Below the pieces are notes generated by a model, which saw only the letters and a list, made by a program, of their open reading frames with translations, was not told where the DNA came from and made no database searches. Positions 8,882-15,998 of a stretch of 23,792 nucleotides of DNA are shown in pieces (position 1 is the first letter of the stretch; each line of letters opens with the position of its first letter). The stretch covers positions 1 through 23,792 of the forward strand of contig JAJYZD010000018.1 in assembly GCA_021800315.1 (NCBI GenBank), in the 5' to 3' direction. This DNA comes from Bacillota bacterium. Its GTDB lineage: Bacteria; Bacillota; Desulfotomaculia; Desulfotomaculales; JAJYZD01. The translations under genes were made by a program, and so were the position numbers.

Positions 8882-9132
8882 TTACCATCTCCCCGTAATG
8901 ATAGCCCGTAAACCACTAAAGCGGCTGATGCGCCTGGCGGACCGCGCCGCAAGCCTGCGGATTGACGCCGGTTGGGCCGGGCTCCCGCGGGTGGGCGCGA
9001 ATAGTTATTCGAGCCGGCGGACGTTCGTGCTGCCCGGGTTGGCGTGGCACAACCGCCCCTGTTCAGCCACCCGACCGCCAGGCTCAACCGGGCTGTTCCC
9101 GGGAGGCGGCCGCTCTCCCGGATCCGGCGCGG
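8882..9132 (-). other. Spacer between cysK and metA, GC-rich and structured
   Basis: This roughly 250-nt stretch precedes metA on the minus strand. It contains a 7-bp hairpin at 9099-9105/9115-9121 just after cysK and a small hairpin (CGAAT-AACT-ATTCG) around 9003. I found neither an S-box, T-box or other riboswitch consensus nor a convincing promoter, so metA may be read through from cysK. A frame covering 8878-9087 has no family features and looks fortuitous. Confidence 0.4.
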
Positions 9133-10062
9133 TTACTGTTCCTGGAACAAGACCGTACTCAGGTACCTTTCCCCGGTGTCGGGCAGGATCACCACGATCA
9201 ACTTGCCCCTGTTCTCCGGCCGTTTGGCCACCTGCAAAGCGGCGAAAGCGGCGGCGCCGGAGGAGATTCCCACCAGCAGACCTTCCTCGCGGGCCAGGGC
9301 CCGGGCGGTGGTCAGGGCTTCTTCGTTTCTGACTTTGCAGATCTCGTCGAGGATGCCGGTATTCAAGACATCGGGCACGAAACCGGCTCCGATCCCCTGG
9401 ATCTTGTGCGGTCCGGGAGGGCCGCCGGACAGCACGGGGGAATCGAAGGGTTCGACGGCGACTATCTTTAGGGAGGGCTTGCGCTCTTTGATAACCTCGC
9501 CGACCCCGGTCAGGGTGCCGCCGGTGCCGACGCCGCCCACAACCAGATCGACCTTGCCGTCGGTATCGCGCCATATTTCCTCCGCCGTGGTCTGGCGGTG
9601 AACGGCCGGGTTGGCCGGGTTTTTGAACTGCTGGGGGATGAAGGAGTTGGGGATCCCGGCGGACAGTTCCTCGGCCTTGCGGATGGCGCCATTCATGCCT
9701 TCGGCGCCGGGGGTCAGCACCAGTTCGGCCCCGTAGGCCTGGAGCAGGTTACGGCGCTCCATGCTCATCGTATCGGGCATGGTGAGGATCAGCCGGTAGC
9801 CCTTGGCGGCGGCCACGAAAGCCATGGCGATTCCGGTATTGCCGCTCGTAGGCTCGATCAGGACGGTCTCCCGGTTGATGAGGCCCTTGTCCTCGGCGTC
9901 CTTGATCATGGCGTGGCCGATGCGGTCCTTGACGCTTCCGGCCGGATTGAAGGATTCCAGTTTGGCTGCCACTTCGGCCCCAAGGCCGGCGGTAAGCTTG
10001 TTGAGCCGGAGAAGGGGGGTGTTCCCGATTAATTCGGTCAGGTTGTCAGCTATTTGGGCCAT
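9133..10062 (-). CDS. cysK: Cysteine synthase (O-acetylserine sulfhydrylase)
   Basis: The 309-residue PLP enzyme makes cysteine from O-acetylserine and sulfide. The cofactor lysine is K45 in FNPAGSVKDRIG; the substrate loop PTSGNTGIAMAF, the phosphate-binding loop GVGTGGTLTGVG and the C-terminal SSGAAAFAAL (with ILPDTGERYLST) are all intact. The length is that of CysK rather than CysM or cystathionine beta-synthase. ATG 10062-10060 is preceded by CGGGAGG; the upstream in-frame extension is leader sequence. It is the first gene of the minus-strand sulfur cluster (cysK, metA, metY, Rrf2) and is driven by a strong promoter about 260 nt upstream. In some Firmicutes CysK also acts as a sensor partner of the Rrf2 protein CymR; such a link here is only an inference. 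Confidence 0.96.
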   Translation of the reverse strand: MAQIADNLTELIGNTPLLRLNKLTAGLGAEVAAKLESFNPAGSVKDRIGHAMIKDAEDKGLINRETVLIEPTSGNTGIAMAFVAAAKGYRLILTMPDTMSMERRNLLQAYGAELVLTPGAEGMNGAIRKAEELSAGIPNSFIPQQFKNPANPAVHRQTTAEEIWRDTDGKVDLVVGGVGTGGTLTGVGEVIKERKPSLKIVAVEPFDSPVLSGGPPGPHKIQGIGAGFVPDVLNTGILDEICKVRNEEALTTARALAREEGLLVGISSGAAAFAALQVAKRPENRGKLIVVILPDTGERYLSTVLFQEQ

Positions 10063-10319
10063 GCGGTTTTCCTCCCGTATTTTGATAATCAGGACCAGGG
10101 CAACCGTACGATAACCGACGCGACAAATATCCCCTTTGGGTCCGCCGTCTTTTGGCAAACCGAGTGTATCCAACATGGGGCGATTTGTCTCCCCACCGCC
10201 ACAGCCGGGGTCAGGTCCTGAAAACCGTCCGGTGCCGCGGGGTGGGAAATTGTAGGGCCGGCTCGGCCCCGGACCAAGCTTCGCCGGATCTCCTACTAAA
10301 GCAATATGTTTAATCGATA
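10063..10319 (-). other. Long 5' leader of cysK with a stable hairpin
   Basis: About 255 nt lie between the predicted transcription start and the cysK ATG. The first part can fold into a multi-part hairpin across 10252-10296, with outer arms GTAGG/CCTAC, inner CCGGC/GCCGG and a GC core allowing G-U pairs. No T-box, S-box or other known riboswitch core was recognised, and no terminator with a T-run is seen before the gene. A regulatory leader is possible but unproven. Confidence 0.4.
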
Positions 10320-10325
10320 TTGGTT

Positions 10326-10354
10326 ATTGTATTCGTTAATTGCCCTAATGTCAA
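10326..10354 (-). promoter_or_regulatory. Strong sigma-A-type promoter of cysK
   Basis: On the minus strand, TTGACA (plus 10349-10354), exactly 17 bp, and TACAAT (plus 10326-10331) give a near-consensus promoter, with the start near 10319. The arms TATTG and CAATA flank the promoter core as an imperfect inverted repeat and could be an operator, perhaps for the Rrf2 protein; that is speculation. Confidence 0.8.
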
Positions 10355-10369
10355 TAGGAAAGGTAATAT
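10340..10369 (+). promoter_or_regulatory. Promoter of the MGMT-like / nucleotidyltransferase genes
   Basis: TTGCCC (10340-10345), 18 bp and TAATAT (10364-10369) form a plausible plus-strand promoter. It overlaps the spacer and -35 of the minus-strand cysK promoter, so the two polymerases would compete for the same DNA. Confidence 0.5.
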
Positions 10370-10505
10370 TTATTTGGAGGCATGGGCAGCGGCCCCGTCC
10401 CGGCCGGGAGGCGCGGCGGGCCCAGGCCCGCCTTGCGTCAGGCGGCCATGATTTGGTAGAATGGAGGCGGGTGGGAAGCCAAAAAAAGCTATGGGAGGCA
10501 TCCGG

Positions 10506-10976
10506 GTGCCAGGGAAAACATGGAATGAAAAGCTCTACCCCGACAACGGCCTGCCCAAGATTGTCCACCTCAAGGGGAAGCGGCTGAGGAAGCTGGGGCA
10601 GGATACCATGGTCGTTCCCGCTCCGGCTGAGGTCGACGGGGTCATGCGGGCCGTGGACAAGGGGCGACTGATCACAACCGATATCATCCGGAAGGTAATG
10701 GCCGAAAAGCATGGAGCCGCCACGGCCTGCCCCATGTCTACCGGGCTTTTCACCATTATAGCCGCGTTCGCTTCGGAAGAAAGGGCGGCCCAGGGCCGGG
10801 GCGACCCCACTCCGTACTGGCGGACCCTGAAAGCCGGCGGGGAGCTGAACGAAAAGTATCCGGGGGGCATCGAAAACCAGAGGTCCTTGTTGGAGGCGGA
10901 AGGACACCGGATCGTGCGGAGGGGCAGGAGATTTTTCGTGGCGGACCATGAACCCGCCTTGCTGGACCGGTTATAG
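10506..10976 (+). CDS. MGMT-like (alkyltransferase-like) DNA-binding protein
   Basis: The 156-residue product from GTG 10506 resembles a family annotated as MGMT-like, about 150 residues long. Its conserved stretches include KTWNEKL near the start, MVVPAPAEVDGVMRAV, then KGRLITTDIIRKVMAEKHGA and TPYWRTLKAGGELNEKYPGG. The middle part suits the winged helix of O6-alkylguanine transferases and ATL proteins, but the catalytic PCHR motif is absent, so direct methyl transfer is unlikely; lesion recognition is an inference. GTG 10506 was chosen because GGGAGG stands 7 nt upstream and family members begin just before KTW; an ATG at 10461 is the alternative. It is followed at 30 nt by a nucleotidyltransferase and later by a true Ogt-type gene. 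The family assignment is from memory and moderate. Confidence 0.7.
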   Translation: MPGKTWNEKLYPDNGLPKIVHLKGKRLRKLGQDTMVVPAPAEVDGVMRAVDKGRLITTDIIRKVMAEKHGAATACPMSTGLFTIIAAFASEERAAQGRGDPTPYWRTLKAGGELNEKYPGGIENQRSLLEAEGHRIVRRGRRFFVADHEPALLDRL

Positions 10977-11006
10977 ATTCCAAACGTCCAAATGAGGTGG
11001 TTTGGG

Positions 11007-11435
11007 ATGGGGGACGTGGGAAGCCAGGATATAAGTAGTTATGCCCGGGCCTTTCGGGAAAGGGTTCGCCGGGACAAGCTGGCTTTGGACGCCAGGCGGC
11101 AGGATGCGCTGTCTCTGGCCCGTCGTCTGGGCCAAGTCTTACTCGACGAATTCGGGGCTGCATCGGTGTATCTTTTTGGCTCCACGGCCACCGGAAGACA
11201 CTACCGTCTCGATTCGGACATTGATCTGGCGGTTTCGGGGATTGCACCGGAGCGGGAGATCACCACGCACGCCCAGATCACCCTTCTTGTCCAACCCGGT
11301 TTCGAGGTGGATATACTTTACCTTGAGGATGCCCCGGAAATCTTTATAGACCGGATCAGGAAGGAGGGGGTTAGTATCAGCAAGTGTATTTGTCAATCAG
11401 TATATGGGCATGTCTCATTTCCGCTCGAAAATTAG
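11007..11435 (+). CDS. MNT-type nucleotidyltransferase domain protein
   Basis: The 142-residue protein has the polymerase-beta-like minimal nucleotidyltransferase core: YLFGSTATGRHYRLDSDIDL carries GS and the DxD metal site, and a third acidic residue lies in FEVDILYLED. MntA-type enzymes of this size AMPylate HEPN toxins such as HepT and act as antitoxins, but no HEPN gene lies next to it here. ATG 11007 was chosen because GAGGTGG stands 6 nt upstream; an ATG at 10992 is possible. After RIRKEGV, where such proteins usually end within a few residues, the frame runs on into an unusual tail with Cys and aromatic residues, which may mark a lost stop codon or a rearranged 3' end. It is probably co-transcribed with the MGMT-like gene. 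Confidence 0.8.
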   Translation: MGDVGSQDISSYARAFRERVRRDKLALDARRQDALSLARRLGQVLLDEFGAASVYLFGSTATGRHYRLDSDIDLAVSGIAPEREITTHAQITLLVQPGFEVDILYLEDAPEIFIDRIRKEGVSISKCICQSVYGHVSFPLEN

Positions 11436-11464
11436 TTGACAAGTTGGCGAGTGATGGTCGTTAT
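11436..11464 (+). promoter_or_regulatory. Candidate promoter before the Ogt-type gene
   Basis: A perfect TTGACA (11436-11441) directly follows the nucleotidyltransferase stop codon. The best -10 candidates (GTTATC at 18 bp, TTATCT at 19 bp) are weak, so the site is tentative. The remaining spacer up to 11606 shows no gene. Confidence 0.3.
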
Positions 11465-11618
11465 CTCAGCCCCCGGAGTGCCAGCATCTTGAATTCCCGG
11501 GCCCTGCTGGCGACCGCGAACCGAACCCGGGGCATGTCCGCTGTCAACAAGTTTCTGAGACATGCCGCCTTTTTGGCCGGTAATTCGGGCTTTGCCTTCT
11601 AACGCCGGAGGTGCCGCT

Positions 11619-12125
11619 TTGTACGTTTTTCCCCTGCCGGCCGGCTGGTCCGGCGTATCCATCAGCAACCGGGGCGTCTACGGCCTGACCCTGCCCGCGC
11701 CGAGCCGGGAAGAGGCCCTGGCCGGGTGTGCGCGTTCACCCCGGGAGACAGACGACGAAGACCTGTTTCACACCCTGGTGGCGGAGTTATCCGCCTATTT
11801 CGCCGGAGTCAGGGTGGGGCTTAAGTTCCCGGTGGACCTTGACGGGTACAGCGCCTTTCAGCAGCACGTGTTGCGGGGGCTGACCGGCATTTCCTGGGGG
11901 GACACCCGTACTTACGGGGAGGTGGCCGCTGCCGTGGGCAGCCCGCGGGGGGCCCGGGCGGTGGGGCAGGCCTGCGGTGCCAACCGTATCCCGCTGATCA
12001 TACCGTGCCACCGGGTTACGGCGGCCGGAGGCGGTTTGGGGGGCTTCGGCGGAGGTCTGGTCTGGAAGAGGCGGCTTCTGGCTCTGGAAGGAACACGGTA
12101 TCCGGATCGGCAGTGCGAAGAATAG
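11619..12125 (+). CDS. ogt: Methylated-DNA--[protein]-cysteine S-methyltransferase
   Basis: The 168-residue suicide enzyme removes methyl or alkyl groups from O6 of guanine in DNA by transfer to its own cysteine. The active site is intact: IPLIIPCHRV with C130, preceded by the winged-helix segment TYGEVAAAVGSPRGARAVGQ and followed by GLGGFGGGLVWKRRLLALEG. The start is TTG 11619, with GGAGG seven nt upstream; the frame is open further upstream, but without ribosome binding site or homology. The N-terminal half is short and poorly conserved, as usual for Ogt. It lies after the MGMT-like gene and a nucleotidyltransferase on the same strand, making a small group around DNA alkylation repair; it may have its own promoter near 11436. 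Confidence 0.93.
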   Translation: MYVFPLPAGWSGVSISNRGVYGLTLPAPSREEALAGCARSPRETDDEDLFHTLVAELSAYFAGVRVGLKFPVDLDGYSAFQQHVLRGLTGISWGDTRTYGEVAAAVGSPRGARAVGQACGANRIPLIIPCHRVTAAGGGLGGFGGGLVWKRRLLALEGTRYPDRQCEE

Positions 12126-12218
12126 ATTCCGGTACCCACCGGCCGCACGCAAGCGCGGCTGTAGCTAAGAAGGTGGCATGCGCGCACAGGGATAGTCATG
12201 ATCGTACCAATCTATCGC

Positions 12219-13010
12219 CTATATGGTAAAACCCGACAAACCCGTGCGTTCCCACCCGGTTCCTTCGGCTAGGGCCAGCGTCTTTCCCCATGTCTTTTTC
12301 GTTTCAATCTGAAAGAACTCGTACAGGGGGTTCAATTCCTCGATTTCATCATACTTTTCCAGAAACTCATAGTACATCCGCTTATCCTCGTTATAGACGA
12401 TTAGGGGCGGGTGATCATGGGTCATGAGATAATAATTCATGAGCGTCCGGCCGACTCGTCCGTTACCGTCGGCGAAGGGATGAATGAATTCAAACCTGGC
12501 GTGAAGGTAGGTGGCGGCTTTCAGAACATCCTTACCCTCATACCCATTAACTTCGGCGACCAGTTCCGCCAGCTCGTTTGCAACATTCGCCGCCGCAGTG
12601 CCGACTTCGTGGACGTCGGTTACATAATCGTGCTTCTTGAACTGGCCAGGCCGCTCCTCATTGACAATATACCTGTGTTCGTCGTATGTCCCGCCGGTGA
12701 GGATCTGATGAATCTCCTTGATCAATTCGAGGCTAAGATGCTCCCGTTTGACGATTTTTTCCTTGAGGGCCTCATAGCAAAGCTTTTGATTCTGCTGCTC
12801 AAACAAGGCGCGCGGACTCCCGGTGTAGCCGACAACCCTACCATTCTCAAAAATGTCCCTGGTGTCTTGATAGGTGATCTCGCTATTCTCTATCTTTCCG
12901 GAATGGAAGGCAAACAGGATACGAAAGCTGTTGAGATATTTGTCAAGATCAGCTGACGACGCAATTTTGTATGATTGCCACAACCCTACTACCCGGTCAT
13001 ATCCCTCCAA
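12219..13010 (-). CDS. Fic family protein (probable AMP-transferase, self-inhibited class II)
   Basis: The 263-residue protein has the complete Fic motif HPFADGNGRVGR starting at H177, whose His and Asn/Arg residues position ATP for transfer of AMP to a Ser, Thr or Tyr hydroxyl of a target protein. The N-terminal helix carries SGKIEN (residues 37-42), matching the (S/T)xxxE(G/N) inhibitory motif, with E41 able to block the active site; its place before the Fic core makes this class II. The start is TTG 13010-13008, with AGGGGGTG seven nt upstream; no in-frame ATG lies near. Composition is somewhat AT-richer than its neighbours, suggesting an accessory gene. It stands alone between convergent ogt and the chemotaxis genes; no separate antitoxin gene is seen, which fits self-inhibition. 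The target is unknown. Confidence 0.93.
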   Translation of the reverse strand: MEGYDRVVGLWQSYKIASSADLDKYLNSFRILFAFHSGKIENSEITYQDTRDIFENGRVVGYTGSPRALFEQQNQKLCYEALKEKIVKREHLSLELIKEIHQILTGGTYDEHRYIVNEERPGQFKKHDYVTDVHEVGTAAANVANELAELVAEVNGYEGKDVLKAATYLHARFEFIHPFADGNGRVGRTLMNYYLMTHDHPPLIVYNEDKRMYYEFLEKYDEIEELNPLYEFFQIETKKTWGKTLALAEGTGWERTGLSGFTI

Positions 13011-13041
13011 GCGACTTCACCCCCTTGGCGTTACTGGTTCT

Positions 13042-13050
13042 ATTATACCA
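13042..13050 (-). promoter_or_regulatory. Extended -10 promoter of the fic gene
   Basis: The minus strand reads TGGTATAAT, a perfect TATAAT with the upstream TGn extension. No good -35 box is seen at 16-18 bp. The start codon lies about 32 nt downstream of the hexamer. Confidence 0.6.
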
Positions 13051-13310
13051 CATATTTGAAAAGACACGCCATCGAAAAATCCCCCGTTCCCCCGTGGTTG
13101 TCTTCGGTTGTGCCGCGGAATTCCGGAGCCGGCCCAGGCCGCACTTGCCCAAACGCTCCTAAAGCAGGTGGTTTTGGATAAGGCATGGCTCGGACGGGAA
13201 CCCGTATAGTGAGACCCGTTGGACCGAGGGGGGAAGCTGGGTTAACTGGCACAAGATGTTCACCGTGGACAGGTATTCCAGGTTTCCTTTGGCCGGAAGC
13301 CACCCTTCCC

Positions 13311-14575
13311 TCAGCCGATCATCCCCACCAGGGTCTTCACTATTTCCTCGTCGTAGAGAACGCCTTTCTTCCCGCTCAGTTCGGCCAGGGCCGTTGCTGT
13401 GGCCAGGGCCGGGCGGTACGGGCGGTGGGTGGTCATGGCTTCGTAGACGTCGGCCACCGCCAGGATGCGGGATTCCTGATCGATTTCATCCCCCGAAAGG
13501 CCGTGAGGGTAGCCGGAGCCGTCCAGGCGTTCGTGGTGGCGAAGGATGATGTCGCCACGTTCCAGGGGAAGGGAACCCGGCGCAGGATGTCCGCCCCCAC
13601 CTGGGGGTGCTGTTCGATGAATTGCCGTTCCAGATTGCTGAGAGGTGCCGGCTTGGACAGGATTTCGGTAGGAACGGAGATTTTGCCGATGTCGTGCAGG
13701 CTGGCGGCGATAAACAAAGGACGCAGGCGCTCGGGTGGAAACCCCATCCGCCGGGCCAGGGTTACCGCGATTTCGGCCACCCTTTTCTGGTGTCCCGACG
13801 TATACGGGTCGCGGCTTTCCACCAGGTCGGCCATGGCCAGGGTGATACCGTCCAGCATCTGCTCCTGGTTTCTGGCCCGGGTGACCCGCTCGGTGACCTC
13901 GTGGGCGATGCCGCGGACCACGGCGGTCGGGCCCTCCCGGCGAATGACGTCGTGGTATTCGATGTAACGCTCCCGGCCGTGGGCGTCCACGAGGTACATT
14001 ACGCCCTGGTGGTGGCCGTTCTCGCTCAGTTTCCGCGCGTATTCCCCATAGAGATGCCGGAAGCGGGGGACTAACAGGTCCCGGATCGGGCGGCCCGGCC
14101 AGTCCTGGACCCGGTAGCCGAAAAGTTGGTGGAAGGCCGGGTTGATGTACAACAGACGTCCTTCCTCCAGGGAATGGACGTGGACGATGTCGCTGATGTT
14201 GTGCAGAAGGTCTTCGTACCTTTGGGCCGTGTCCTCCGCGGCGCGGCGGAGGTCGGAAACATCCACCGCCTGGATGGCCAGGAACTTCTGGTCCCCGTCA
14301 AAAAGGACGGCCGCGTGGCACCGGACGGAGACGGTGTTTCCGTCCCCGGTCAGCAGGCGTAAGAATACTCCCTCCGCGACCTGGCCGGAAACCAGGCTTG
14401 CGACTTCCGGCCGGTCCCCGGGGTGAACCATTTCCTCCCACGGCCGGCCGTCCAGTTCCTCCGGGCGGTAACCCGTGAGACCGGCGAAGGCGCGGTTGGC
14501 CAGAAAAACGACCCCTTCCCGCAGGAGGCAGGCCGGTACCGGTAATTGGGCGATAACCTCACCGCAAATGCCCAC
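13311..14575 (-). CDS. PAS-PAS-HD-GYP protein, probable c-di-GMP phosphodiesterase (frameshifted near 13553)
   Basis: Two PAS sensor domains (about residues 5-110 and 118-235) precede an HD-GYP domain that would hydrolyse cyclic di-GMP. The HD part is intact (SGHQKRVAEIA, then AASLHDIGKISVP). After VPFPWNVA the frame breaks. Adding one G at about 13552-13554 restores DIILRHHERLDGSGYPHGLS, the GYP motif, and then RILAVADVYEAMTTHRPYRP up to a TGA at 13313-13311, giving a normal 421-residue protein. As written, the frame ends at 13433 in unrelated residues. All residues on both sides are conserved, so sequence error is likely, though true inactivation is possible. No membrane segment is visible, so sensing is cytoplasmic. 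The GTG 14575 start has only a weak ribosome binding site (GAAGGG). It lies 51 nt downstream of cheW on the same strand and probably links c-di-GMP to motility. Confidence 0.88.
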
Positions 14576-14626
14576 ATGCCCTTCTCGTTTGCCGGGATAC
14601 CCTGTCCACCGCGAGGCTCACCGGGT

Positions 14627-15049
14627 TCAAGCCAGAAGTTTGTTTAAGTTGAGGAGGAGCCACAACTGGTTTTCCTTCTTGACGACCCCGCTCAAGATGT
14701 CCACGTTCTCGCCGGCCACCGCCCCGGTATCCATCTCGTCCGCCGTGTAACGGCCAACTTCCTGGACCAGGTCGACGATCATCCCCACTTTCTGGCCGTC
14801 GCGGTCCACCACGATGATGCGCGTGTCCTGGTCGTAGGCCTTTTTCTCCAGCCCCAGGCGGGAGTTGAGGTTGATCACCGGGATGACGTTTCCCCTCAGG
14901 TTGATTACGCCCTCGACGAAGTAACTGGTGTTGGGGATCCTGGTGATGTTGACCATGCGCATGATTTCCTGGGTTTCCAGGATAGGGAGGGCATACCTTT
15001 GTTCTCCTAACTCGAAAATGACCAGTTGTCCCTCCTGGTTATGGGCCAT
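14627..15049 (-). CDS. cheW: Chemotaxis adaptor protein CheW
   Basis: The 140-residue single-domain scaffold connects chemoreceptors to CheA at the cell membrane. It has the CheW fold and motifs LVIFELGEQRYALPI, IPNTSYFVEGVINLRGNVIP and VVDRDGQKVGMIVDLVQEV in order, with full length. ATG 15049-15047 is preceded by GGGAGATGATG. It is transcribed away from motAB, with the HD-GYP gene following in the same direction. A second, quite different CheW is encoded between motB and cheA, so the cell has at least two. On the minus strand upstream there is a GCCGAAAA box around 15084-15091, but without a matching TAAA at the right distance; its promoter is unclear. Confidence 0.96.
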   Translation of the reverse strand: MAHNQEGQLVIFELGEQRYALPILETQEIMRMVNITRIPNTSYFVEGVINLRGNVIPVINLNSRLGLEKKAYDQDTRIIVVDRDGQKVGMIVDLVQEVGRYTADEMDTGAVAGENVDILSGVVKKENQLWLLLNLNKLLA

Positions 15050-15129
15050 CTCATCATCTCCCTGCCGGTGGTTTGGTCGATGCTATGTTTTCGGCAGAAA
15101 AGGGATCCGTCTGTATACCCGCGGACAGC

Positions 15130-15156
15130 TAAAGTATAAGGCAACCCTGCCGATTA
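15130..15156 (+). promoter_or_regulatory. Sigma-28 (SigD/FliA) promoter of the motA operon
   Basis: TAAA (15130-15133), exactly 15 nt, and GCCGATTA (15149-15156) match the flagellar sigma consensus TAAA-N15-GCCGATAA at 11 of 12 positions. The start would be near 15165, about 50 nt before the motA GTG. The operon is thus a late, sigma-28-dependent motility unit. Confidence 0.88.
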
Positions 15157-15213
15157 TTTAGAGAGAAAGCCCGCCCGTGAATCGGCAAGGGCGGTTCGCA
15201 AGGAGATGCAGGC

Positions 15214-15993
15214 GTGGGCTTAACCACAATCATCGGCATCGGCCTGGCCATAGGCTCACTGGTTTTTTCCTTCATGCTGGAAGGCGGCAAGCTGAGCGAC
15301 CTGTTTTCGCTGACGGCGCTCCTCCTCATTTTCGGCGGTACCATCGGCGCGACCATGGTCAGCTTTTCCTTCACTGAACTCATGGCCGTGCCGGCCCTGA
15401 TCAAAAAAATCATCGCCGGGAGCCATCAGGACGAAATCGGGGTCATTGAGGAAATCGTGCGCATGGCCGAAACGGTGCGGCGGGAAGGTCTCCTCTACCT
15501 GGAGAACAAGCTGCCGCAACTGTATGACCCGTTCATGCGCAAGGGCATTCAACTGATCGTGGACGGGACCGATCCGCAGATGGTCAGAAACATCCTGGAG
15601 ACGGAACTCTACGCCATCGAGGAACGGCATCACAGCGGCTTCCAGATCTTCGAGACCGCCGGCGGCTACGCTCCCACCATGGGCATCATCGGAACGGTGA
15701 TGGGTCTGGTCAAAGTGCTGGGCAGCCTGGCCAACCCGGAAACCCTGGGGCCGGCCATCGCCATGGCCTTTATCGCCACCCTTTACGGTGTGGGTTCGGC
15801 CAACATATTCTGGCTGCCGGTCGCGGAAAAACTCAAAAACATCAGCAAGAAGGAGACCATGCTGCGGGAACTGGAGATTGAGGGCATCCTGTCCCTCCAG
15901 GCCGGCTCCAACCCCATGCTCATCCGGGAGCGCCTGACCGCTTTTCTGAACCCCGCCCACAAAAAGAAATTTGAAGGGGAAGGCGGCGACTAG
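15214..15993 (+). CDS. motA: Flagellar motor stator protein MotA
   Basis: The 259-residue membrane protein forms with MotB the ion-conducting stator that drives flagellar rotation. Four hydrophobic segments are visible: TTIIGIGLAIGSLVFSFML, then LTALLLIFGGTIGATMVSF, then APTMGIIGTVMGLVKVLG, and IAMAFIATLYGVGSANIFWL, with a cytoplasmic region between the second and third that contacts the FliG rotor. GTG 15214 has AAGGAG eight nt upstream. It is preceded by a clear sigma-28 promoter and followed by motB after 5 nt, so the stator genes are co-translated. Length and motifs are normal; whether H+ or Na+ is used cannot be told from MotA alone. Confidence 0.97.
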   Translation: MGLTTIIGIGLAIGSLVFSFMLEGGKLSDLFSLTALLLIFGGTIGATMVSFSFTELMAVPALIKKIIAGSHQDEIGVIEEIVRMAETVRREGLLYLENKLPQLYDPFMRKGIQLIVDGTDPQMVRNILETELYAIEERHHSGFQIFETAGGYAPTMGIIGTVMGLVKVLGSLANPETLGPAIAMAFIATLYGVGSANIFWLPVAEKLKNISKKETMLRELEIEGILSLQAGSNPMLIRERLTAFLNPAHKKKFEGEGGD

Positions 15994-15998
15994 CCGTT

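Noticed and set aside
8882..9132. SAM riboswitch or T-box before metA
   Set aside because: The spacer is GC-rich with some pairing, and a GGGGCGGTTGTGCCACG stretch recalls a T-box, but neither the T-box core nor the S-box consensus matches.
10306..10587. Small membrane-like frame (starts MFNRYWLLYSLIALMSIGKV) upstream of the MGMT-like gene
   Set aside because: It lies over both divergent promoters, has no ribosome binding site, and its second half is out-of-frame MGMT-like coding sequence.
13051..13310. Coding or mobile-element remnant between fic and the HD-GYP gene
   Set aside because: Several short frames exist on the plus strand, but none has a recognisable domain or start signal, and no inverted-repeat ends or transposase motifs were seen.
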